Source of the DNA: Actinospineispora eucalypti
GTDB lineage: Bacteria > Actinomycetota > Actinomycetes > Mycobacteriales > Pseudonocardiaceae
Assembly: GCA_014208095.1 (NCBI GenBank)
Contig: JACHMT010000002.1
Span: 1,488,001-1,552,000 of the forward strand
DNA length: 64,000 nucleotides
Direction: 5' to 3'
Shown here in pieces: positions 57,548 to 64,000 of the stretch. A program made the translations under genes and the position numbers. How positions within the stretch are numbered: position 1 is the stretch's first letter; each line of letters opens with the position of its first letter. The notes below the pieces were generated by a model. The model was not told where the DNA came from, did not search any database, and saw nothing but the letters and a program-made list of their open reading frames with translations.

Positions 57548-58867
57548 TCAGACGCGGGCGAGCTCGATCGGCAGGCCGTCGCGCATCCGGGCGAACCCGC
57601 GCCAGAGAACCTCAGGGGCGTGACCCTCGGCCAGCCGCCACCGGTAGCGCCGCAGAACCTGGTGCATGACCGCCTTCATCTGCAGCGTGCCGTAGTGCAG
57701 GCCGATGCACTTGTGCACCCCGCCGCCGAACGGGATCCAGGCGTACTCGTGCGACTGGTCCTCCCGCCGGTGCGGGGCAAACCGCTCCGGGTCGAAGGCA
57801 TCCGGGTCGGACCAGTACTCGGGCAACCGGTGGTTCACGAAGGGCGATACCACGGTCACCGTCCCGGCCGGGATCTCGTACCCCAGCACGTCCGCGTCCT
57901 CCACGGCCGTGTTCGGCAGCGCGTACACCGGCGGCAACAACCGCAGCGACTCCTTCATGACCAGCTCCAGAGCGGCCAGCCGGCCCAGCTCGGCGGCCCC
58001 GGGCCGGTCGGTGCGCAGCGTGAAGGACTCCTCCCGGCACCGTTCCTGCCACGCCGGATGTTCCGCCAGGTACCGGATCATGGTCACCAGGTTGATCGAC
58101 ACCGGGTCGAACGCGGCGAACATGAGAAAGACCATGTGGTTCACCACGTCCTCGTCGGAGAAGCCCTGGCCGTCCCGCCCGGTGGCCCGGCTGAGCACCG
58201 CGAACAGGTCGGACCCGCCCCGGGCGCGCACCACCGGGGTGCGGTCGGCGAACAGCTCCTCCAGCCGGCGTCGCCCGGCCATGCCTCGAGACCAGGTGCC
58301 GCCCGGGTACTCGAACCGCAAGGTCGCGCCGGCGGCCGCGACGCAACGCAGGAACGCCCGCTCGATCTCCGCCGCCTCGGCCCCGAGGCCGCCACCCATG
58401 AACACCCGCACGCTGGCCCGCAGCATCGTCGCGCGCACCGCACTCTGCGCGCGGAACCACGGCGAGGGCTTCCAGTCCGCCAGATCCTCCGCCAGCACGG
58501 TGTACAGCTGGTCGAGGTAGCCGCCGATCCGGTCCCGGGTGAACGCCTGCTCCATCAGCGCGCGGTGGGCCAGGTGCTCCTCGAAGTCGAGCATCAACAG
58601 GCCCCGGGCGAAGAACGGTCCGCCCCACAGTGACCACGCCCGGCCACTGGCGAAGAACCGGTCGCGGCCGCCCAGCACCGCCTTCGCCGCGTCCCCGCCC
58701 ACGGCCAGCGCGGAGGGGTGCCCGACCAGGGTGAACCGGGAGACGGGCCCGTACCTGCGGTACCGGTCCATGTAGAAGCGGGGCGGGTTGGTGAGCAGCT
58801 GCGCGGTGTGCCCGATGATCGGCGGTCCAGCCGAACCGGGCAACGGAACCGTCCGCACTCGCGCCAC
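57548..58867 (-). CDS. Cytochrome P450 with unusual I-helix
   Basis: 439-aa P450. The heme loop FGGGVHKCIG (Cys387), K-helix ESLR and the PERF-type segment DAFDPERFAPHR are normal. In the I-helix the oxygen-activating AGxDT is replaced by AAFDPVS, so proline stands at the conserved threonine position. The layout (N-terminal GPPIIGHTAQLLTNPPRFYMDRYRRYGPV, WIPFGGGVHKCIGLHYG) resembles CYP51/CYP170-like bacterial P450s. No ferredoxin is adjacent. Electron donor and substrate are unknown. Confidence 0.92.
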   Translation of the reverse strand: MARVRTVPLPGSAGPPIIGHTAQLLTNPPRFYMDRYRRYGPVSRFTLVGHPSALAVGGDAAKAVLGGRDRFFASGRAWSLWGGPFFARGLLMLDFEEHLAHRALMEQAFTRDRIGGYLDQLYTVLAEDLADWKPSPWFRAQSAVRATMLRASVRVFMGGGLGAEAAEIERAFLRCVAAAGATLRFEYPGGTWSRGMAGRRRLEELFADRTPVVRARGGSDLFAVLSRATGRDGQGFSDEDVVNHMVFLMFAAFDPVSINLVTMIRYLAEHPAWQERCREESFTLRTDRPGAAELGRLAALELVMKESLRLLPPVYALPNTAVEDADVLGYEIPAGTVTVVSPFVNHRLPEYWSDPDAFDPERFAPHRREDQSHEYAWIPFGGGVHKCIGLHYGTLQMKAVMHQVLRRYRWRLAEGHAPEVLWRGFARMRDGLPIELARV

Positions 58868-58990
58868 ACCCGCCTCTCAGGCCGCAGAACTTTACAGCAA
58901 AGGATACTTAATTACCTCCAAGGTTCGCCCGGCGGACGGGCAACGCGCCGGCACCGGCGCCGGCCGGCCCGGCCGCCCGGGCCGGCGAGG

Positions 58991-59023
58991 GCACGTTGAC
59001 GGCACGTTGATAGGGCGTTGATA
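58991..59023 (+). repeat. Three tandem 11-bp direct repeats upstream of the AbfB-CAP gene
   Basis: GCACGTTGACG, GCACGTTGATA and GGGCGTTGATA follow one another without gaps, so CGTTGA(T/C) recurs exactly every 11 bp, one helical turn. About 6 bp downstream is a TAGTTC -10-like hexamer (59030-59035). Heptamers at 11-bp spacing just upstream of -10 are the known layout of SARP-type activator sites; no SARP gene is in the window. Confidence 0.65.
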
Positions 59024-59106
59024 CCTGGGTAGTTCCATCGCCGGCGGTAGGTCGGAAAGAGCCCGAACACAAGCTGTCGGAGTGGCTCACGCCGAAAGGG
59101 TGTACG

Positions 59107-60507
59107 ATGCCGAACGATGCCGACCCGGTCGCGACAATTCAAGCTCTCAAGGCCGTAGGAATAGACTTCAGTGTCCGCGAGACGGACCTGAGGCAATGGC
59201 TGGAAAATAGAGAGTTCACACCGTATCCGGCCGTTGCCGAGGCCCTGCTGAAGTTGCTCGAAGGCCGCGAGCTGCGGCTACCGGTGTTCATCGACGTGAT
59301 TGTCTTCAACTACGAGAACTCGCCGGGCGCACCGTCTCCGCGTCGCCTCGAGGATGTGAGATTCGCGGTCCTGGAAGTAGCGGTGGTTGACGGTTTCAAT
59401 AACCGTCACGGAGAGCACAACGCCGGCTTCGGGTCATTGTTGAAGCCGCTGGACCACGGCGGGCCGGACCACAATGGGCGGGCATCCGTCGCGCTTCAGT
59501 CCTACAACTTTCCCGACCGCTATGTTCGCCACGCCAACTTTATGGGCGAGTTGACGCCCATTGTTGGCGACCTCGATCGCCGTGACGCCACCTTCGCCAT
59601 GGTCCCGGCGCTGGCAATCGAGACCGCCGGGCCTTTCCTCGTGTCGTTTCAATCACTCAACCTTCCGGACCATTTCCTGCGACACCAGGGTCTGCGAATA
59701 AGGCTGGACAAGCGCACCGATGATCCAGTCATGCGCGATGACGCATCATTCTTCAGGTTCAAGGGGATGGCGGACCCCGCCGGGGCGACGTTCGAGTCTC
59801 GCAATCTTGAAAGTCACTTTCTGAGGCATCGAGACTCTCACCTCTTCGTCGAGAGGATCGACCCGCAAAGCGATCAAGATCGCAAAGATGCGACCTTCAG
59901 AATTGTTGACGGATTTCTTCCACTGCCGCCCGAGTACTGCCAGTTCTCGGAAGAGCCGTACTCCATCTATGCCGACAAGGTTCCCGTGACCGACGCCGAC
60001 GTGGTCAACACGGCGCACGCGCTGCTCTATCTCGTGAACAAGGAACGCCTGCAAGCCGGCCTGCCGGCGCTCTGTTACCAGGGCAAACTCGCCGTCGCCG
60101 CGCGAGCGCACTCCGAGAACTGGGCGACCGACCCGGATCGCGGGTGCCCGCCTCACAACCCTCCGTTGGGATGTGGCCACTGGGACTCCCGGCAGGGATT
60201 CGCATGGCCCGAGGACCGCTTCAGCAGGTCGGGCTATGAACCAACCGCGACCGGCGAAAACACCCAGAACGGCGGAGGGCGGAGCGACGGTACGAACGTC
60301 GTGCCGGCCGGATGGACCTGGGGCACCCCCCAGGCCGCGGTCTACTGGTGGATGAATCACGATCCGGAAAACAACTACGCCAGGAACGGGCATCGGGCCG
60401 CTATTCTCAATCCGAACTTCAAAGATGCGGGCCCCGGTGTCGGCCGCTACGTCGATAGATTCGGCAACCGTGCGGCGACATTCACCCTGATGTTCGGAGC
60501 GCGGTGA
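59107..60507 (+). CDS. AbfB-domain/CAP-domain protein
   Basis: 466-aa protein with three parts. Residues 1-125 are an unrecognised N-terminal region. About 128-277 is an AbfB-type beta-trefoil (repeats such as SYNFPDRYVRH, SLNLPDHFLRH, SRNLESHFLRH, each followed by DATF or DASF), a carbohydrate-binding fold. Residues 299-466 are a CAP/SCP-PR1 domain (NTAHALLYLVNKERLQAG, AHSENWATDP, GENTQ, NGHRAAILNPNF). There is no N-terminal signal peptide, although CAP domains are normally secreted. Codon use is less GC-biased than in the neighbours, suggesting transfer. ATG 59107 follows GAAAGGG. Confidence 0.85.
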   Translation: MPNDADPVATIQALKAVGIDFSVRETDLRQWLENREFTPYPAVAEALLKLLEGRELRLPVFIDVIVFNYENSPGAPSPRRLEDVRFAVLEVAVVDGFNNRHGEHNAGFGSLLKPLDHGGPDHNGRASVALQSYNFPDRYVRHANFMGELTPIVGDLDRRDATFAMVPALAIETAGPFLVSFQSLNLPDHFLRHQGLRIRLDKRTDDPVMRDDASFFRFKGMADPAGATFESRNLESHFLRHRDSHLFVERIDPQSDQDRKDATFRIVDGFLPLPPEYCQFSEEPYSIYADKVPVTDADVVNTAHALLYLVNKERLQAGLPALCYQGKLAVAARAHSENWATDPDRGCPPHNPPLGCGHWDSRQGFAWPEDRFSRSGYEPTATGENTQNGGGRSDGTNVVPAGWTWGTPQAAVYWWMNHDPENNYARNGHRAAILNPNFKDAGPGVGRYVDRFGNRAATFTLMFGAR

Positions 60508-60538
60508 TCGGACCGTCTCATAATTTGGATGTGCAGTT

Positions 60539-63500
60539 ATGCGCCCGCCGCAAAAGAGTGCACTTGATTGCCGCCCACTTAACCGCGCCTGGTCGGCCCA
60601 CCCGGACGTGGGTAGCGTTACACCAGTGGGTGACGAGGAAGGCGTTCCCGGCCTGTGCGGACGTGACCGGGAACTTGCTGAGCTACTCGCCGCCCTGCAC
60701 GCCGCCAACTCACGAACACGGGCGGTATTCGTCGGCGGCGCCGCCGGGGTGGGCAAGACACGACTCGTCAGCGAGCTGGTCGGTATCGCGCGGCAGCGCG
60801 GTACCACGGTTCTCACCGGGCATGCCATCGACATCGTCGATGCGCCGCCCTTCTGGCCGGTCGTTTCGGCGATCCGCAACGCCGCGCGATCGGAATCCGA
60901 TGACGCGACCGCGTCGCTCATGAACCGGTGGCTCGCCGAACTCCCGCTGGCCGCCGGGCTGGACGACTCCGGCCTGCGCCCCTCGATTCGCCTGCTCGAC
61001 TCGCTGCACCAGCTCATCGTCGAACTGGCCGCGGTGCGCCCACTGGTCCTCGTCGTCGAGGATCTCCAATGGGCCGACCGGTCGACCCGCGACCTCCTGG
61101 TCTATCTCGTGGCCAGCCTCAGCCACGAGACAGTGCTGATCATCGGGACCTACCGCGACGACAGCCCCGGGCAGGCGTCCGGGCTCAACGCCGTGCTCGC
61201 CGAGCTTCGCCGGCAACGAAAAGTGTCAGGATTGGAGCTCGGGCCTCTCACTCGGACGGCGCTGGCCGAGCTGCTTACCCGGTGGGCGCCGGGGCACCCA
61301 GGCTTGGAACCACTGGTGTGGCAGCGTTCCGCCGGCAATGCCTTCATTGCGGAGGAAACGGTCCGCGCAATTCTCGGTGGAGACACGCTGGGACTGCCGA
61401 CGACATTGCGTGAGGTCGTCCTGAGCCGAATTGCCATGCTTTCACCGTCGGCGCAGAGGGTGACGCAGGCAGTGGCCGCCGGCGTCGGCCCATTGCCGCA
61501 CGCTCTTCTCGCCGAAGTGCTCGACCAACCGCCGGCAGTACTTCTCGAGTCGATAAGGGAAGCGGTCAAACAGGGTATTGTCCTTGTCGACGAGGACGGA
61601 GACGGATACCGGCTGAGGCACGGCCTGATGACCGAGGTCGTCGTTGCCGATCTGCTCCCCGGCGAGCGCATCGAGATCCATCGCCGCTATGCGCTCGCCC
61701 TGTCCGGTAAGAGCGAACCAGCGCAGCCGGGGTTGGCCGCGCGGCTGGCGCACCACTGGTACGAGGCCGGCGACCCGAGCCGCGCCCTGGCGGCCACCGT
61801 CGCGGCCGCGCGGGCGTCGGAGCGGGTCCACGCGCACGCCGAGGCAACCCGGCACTGGCAGCGGGCGGCCGAACTGGTCGTTCGGGTGGCCGCGGCCCCC
61901 AGGGCCGTGCAGCGGTCGGAGTGCCTGGATAGGGCGGCCCGCGCGGCGGAGCTCGCCGGGGACCACGAGTTGGCCGTCGACATTCTCGACCAGTTGCTCT
62001 CCGGCCAGGAGACGTCCGGCGGTCTGGCCTCGGCCTTGCTCACCGCACGCAAGGCGAGCTCACTCGCCGCGGCCGGCCGAGCCCACGATGCCCGGGAGGC
62101 CTACGGCGTCGCCGTCGCGCTGCTTCCCGGGGAGGGCGCACAGGCGGAGCGTGCGCAGGTGCTCTCGGGCTACAGCGTGGCCCTCCTGCAGGCCATGGAT
62201 TTCGCCGGCGCACGGACCGCCGCGTTCGCGGCGCTCACGCCGGCCCGAAGCGCCGGGGCCAGCACGATCGAGGCGAAGACCCTGGCGGTGCTGGGCTTCA
62301 GCCAGGCGTACCTGGAGGACCCGGTGGCGGGCTCGGCGGCGCTCGCCGAGGCGCTGGCCGTCGCGGAGCGGACGGGCGAACCGGCAGCGATCGGAGAGGC
62401 CCACCTACGCCGCGTGGAGCTCCTGACCGGCCCGCTGAACCAGCTGATCGACGGTGTCGAGTGCGCCCGGCAGGGCGTCGTCCGCATGCACTCCCTCGGG
62501 CTGGCGCGCACCGCCGGGGTAACCCTGCTCACCCACGCCGCGAACGCTCTCTTCCGCCTCGGGCGCTGGGACGAGGCACAAAGCACGGTTGCCGAGGCGT
62601 GGGCGCTCGCCCCCTCGGGGGCCGCAGCGCTCGAGGTGCGGTTGGCGCGCAGTCGACTCGACCTTGGCCGCGGCCGGCTGGAGGCCGCGGCGGACGATCT
62701 CGAAGCGGTAGACCTCCTCGCCCGCTCGACGGCCGGACCTCGGCACCGGATACCTCTGATCGTCCTGCTCGCCGCGCTCGAACTGTGGCGGAAGTGCCCG
62801 GCCGAGGCGCTGCGGCACATCGAGGAGGGGCTCACCGTGGCGGAGGCCGGCGCCGATGACATCTGGTCGCTCGCGCCGCTGGTCTGGCACGGAACCCGGG
62901 CGTGGGCCGACACGACAACCTCGGGCCTGCCTCCGCCCTCGCCGATCCAGATCAGGCGCCTCAAAGACCATCAGGCCGAGCTGGCACGACGCGGGAGCAA
63001 CGCTGTCCCGGCGATTCGGTCGGTGGTGGAGACGTTCACGTTGATGTGTGCCGCCGAGACGGCGCGGGCCGAGGACAACCCCGATGCCGGCGCCTGGGAA
63101 CGAGTCACGGAGCTGTGGGAGCGGCACCACCAGCCCTACCCGGCGGCGTACGCCCGGTTGCGGCGCGCGGAGGCGTTGTTGAGCCGGCACTCGCGCGCCG
63201 CCGCCGCATCCGACGACCTCCGGAACGCCGAACGAATCGCCCGGCGCCTGGGCGCGGAACCACTGCTGGCGGACATCGTCGACCTCGCGGCCCGCGCCCG
63301 GGTCTCCCTGGACGGGCCCGTACAGCCCGAGAGCCGGGTACCCGCCCAGAGACGCGTCGGCCGCGGCCCGTTGGACGCGCTCACCGCTCGTGAGCTCGAG
63401 GTGCTCACCGAGCTCGCCACCGGGTTGACCAACCGGGAGATCGCCCACCGGCTGTTCATCAGCGAGAAGACGGTCGGGGTGCACATCAGCCGGATCTACA

Positions 63501-63577
63501 TGAAGATCGGGGTGCACAGCCGCGTACAGGCGAGCGCCGTGCTGCAGCGGTCACGCCCGGCGTCAAAGCCGCGGTGA
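60539..63577 (+). CDS. LAL-type LuxR regulator (AAA ATPase, TPR-like, LuxR HTH)
   Basis: 1012-aa large ATP-binding LuxR regulator. It has an N-terminal AAA/ATPase region with Walker A GGAAGVGKTRL (about residue 66) and Walker B LVLVVEDLQWAD, and a long helical-repeat middle (residues 380-900). The C-terminal LuxR helix-turn-helix is LTARELEVLTELATGLTNREIAHRLFISEKTVGVHISR. The ATG 60539 has no ribosome site but follows a CATAAT box (60519-60524) by 14 nt, so a near-leaderless transcript is possible; GTG 60626 is the alternative. It may control the neighbouring AbfB-CAP gene. Confidence 0.92.
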   Translation: MRPPQKSALDCRPLNRAWSAHPDVGSVTPVGDEEGVPGLCGRDRELAELLAALHAANSRTRAVFVGGAAGVGKTRLVSELVGIARQRGTTVLTGHAIDIVDAPPFWPVVSAIRNAARSESDDATASLMNRWLAELPLAAGLDDSGLRPSIRLLDSLHQLIVELAAVRPLVLVVEDLQWADRSTRDLLVYLVASLSHETVLIIGTYRDDSPGQASGLNAVLAELRRQRKVSGLELGPLTRTALAELLTRWAPGHPGLEPLVWQRSAGNAFIAEETVRAILGGDTLGLPTTLREVVLSRIAMLSPSAQRVTQAVAAGVGPLPHALLAEVLDQPPAVLLESIREAVKQGIVLVDEDGDGYRLRHGLMTEVVVADLLPGERIEIHRRYALALSGKSEPAQPGLAARLAHHWYEAGDPSRALAATVAAARASERVHAHAEATRHWQRAAELVVRVAAAPRAVQRSECLDRAARAAELAGDHELAVDILDQLLSGQETSGGLASALLTARKASSLAAAGRAHDAREAYGVAVALLPGEGAQAERAQVLSGYSVALLQAMDFAGARTAAFAALTPARSAGASTIEAKTLAVLGFSQAYLEDPVAGSAALAEALAVAERTGEPAAIGEAHLRRVELLTGPLNQLIDGVECARQGVVRMHSLGLARTAGVTLLTHAANALFRLGRWDEAQSTVAEAWALAPSGAAALEVRLARSRLDLGRGRLEAAADDLEAVDLLARSTAGPRHRIPLIVLLAALELWRKCPAEALRHIEEGLTVAEAGADDIWSLAPLVWHGTRAWADTTTSGLPPPSPIQIRRLKDHQAELARRGSNAVPAIRSVVETFTLMCAAETARAEDNPDAGAWERVTELWERHHQPYPAAYARLRRAEALLSRHSRAAAASDDLRNAERIARRLGAEPLLADIVDLAARARVSLDGPVQPESRVPAQRRVGRGPLDALTARELEVLTELATGLTNREIAHRLFISEKTVGVHISRIYMKIGVHSRVQASAVLQRSRPASKPR

Positions 63578-64000
63578 GGCTTCCACCTCCGCCTCGATGA
63601 GCAGGCGCAGTTGCCGTAATGCGCGCGCACGGGTCGGCCCGATGCTCCCGACGGGGATTCCGGTCCGGCGGGAGAGCTCGGCGTAGGCGGGCGGATCGTC
63701 CTCGAACAGGAATCCGAGCAGCATGCCCGAGCGCGCCGGAAGCGACGCCATGAGCCGCCGTAGTCGTCGAGCGGTGTCGGCGTCCACCGCTCGTTGTCCG
63801 ACGTTGCAGGTCGGGTCGGGACGGTCGGCCGCCGCGTCGGTGTCGAACGGACACGATCTCCGCTGATCGCTGAGGATCCGGAGGCACTCCCGCCGCGCGG
63901 TCGTCATCAACCACCCGGCCAATGCCTCCGGCTCCCGGAGCTGCCGGTGACGCTCGATCATCCGCAGCCACGTCCGCTGAGTCACATCCCGAGCGTCGGC
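63563..64000 (-). CDS. RNA polymerase sigma-70 family (ECF-like) factor, C-terminal part
   Basis: Visible part is 145 codons, entering from beyond the right edge. It begins within region 2 (ADARDVTQRTWLRMIERHRQLREPEALAGWLMTTARREC, the family hallmark) and ends with a region 4 helix-turn-helix (PPAYAELSRRTGIPVGSIGPTRARALRQLR). The GTG at 63985 lies inside the conserved part and is not the start. Its 3' end overlaps the convergent LAL gene by 15 nt. The promoter targets and any anti-sigma factor are outside the window. Confidence 0.9.
   Translation of the reverse strand, partial: ADARDVTQRTWLRMIERHRQLREPEALAGWLMTTARRECLRILSDQRRSCPFDTDAAADRPDPTCNVGQRAVDADTARRLRRLMASLPARSGMLLGFLFEDDPPAYAELSRRTGIPVGSIGPTRARALRQLRLLIEAEVEASPRL

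Noticed and set aside
1..64000. Search by eye for tRNA, rRNA, CRISPR arrays, IS transposases and riboswitches
   Set aside because: No sequence with the expected cloverleaf motifs, spaced repeats, DDE transposase motifs or recognised riboswitch cores was seen; a tool-based search could still find weak cases.

Overview
The window is very GC-rich DNA with strong G/C third positions, frequent GTG starts and tightly overlapping ATGA/GTGA gene junctions. Its content (F420-type luciferase-like oxidoreductase, a mycofactocin-type SDR, steroid/aromatic degradation genes, NarL two-component pair, LAL regulator, many TetR regulators) points to a soil actinobacterium, most likely of the Pseudonocardiaceae/Mycobacteriales side. 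The genus cannot be read from the sequence. I saw no rRNA, tRNA, CRISPR array or intact transposase.

Region 1 (1-16.9 kb) is a catabolic gene block for a steroid-like or other polycyclic/branched substrate. A minus-strand operon holds two acyl-CoA dehydrogenase subunits, a P450 with its small ferredoxin, a type III CoA-transferase, a 3-hydroxyisobutyrate-dehydrogenase-like enzyme, a 68-aa protein and an amidohydrolase. Opposite it lies a DUF35-thiolase fusion. A ketosteroid-dehydrogenase-like flavoprotein with a six-TM partner is divergent from a meta-cleavage operon: extradiol dioxygenase, C-C hydrolase, flavin-dependent monooxygenase, an internally deleted flavin reductase and an SDR. TetR and HxlR-SCP2 regulators close the block.

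Region 2 (16.9-27.6 kb) carries a luciferase-like oxidoreductase, two TetR genes with clear operators, an MpaB/DUF2236 protein, a class V aminotransferase, and an operon of poorly known function (DUF7064/7065-like protein, APH-fold kinase, 152-aa protein, SDR, zinc alcohol dehydrogenase, AGPS-like FAD oxidase).

Region 3 (27.5-35.9 kb) is a complete branched-chain-type ABC transporter (LivFGMHK order) next to a NarL-type response regulator and kinase. TACCCC/GGGGTA boxes lie near both units. A remnant of an MFS transporter and a trypsin-like protease follow.

Region 4 (36.1-57.5 kb) is bracketed by two diverged ~190-bp copies of the same non-coding sequence in opposite orientation. It is rich in broken genes (headless TetR, SnoaL stub, lysA remnant). 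It contains a carbonic anhydrase/ArsR/malic-enzyme-like group, a TetR-quinone oxidoreductase operon, a FetB-like permease and a large arsenic-resistance island: ArsR-GNAT fusion, flavoprotein plus MFS pair, ArsC, ArsR-ArsC fusion, ArsI, Acr3 and ArsR. After that come an aldolase/MHS transporter/XRE-cupin unit and an orphan molybdopterin oxidoreductase.

Region 5 (57.5-64 kb) holds a P450 lacking the usual I-helix threonine, then a less GC-biased gene for an AbfB-CAP two-domain protein preceded by three 11-bp tandem repeats, a 1012-aa LAL-type LuxR regulator, and the end of an RNA polymerase sigma factor that runs off the window.
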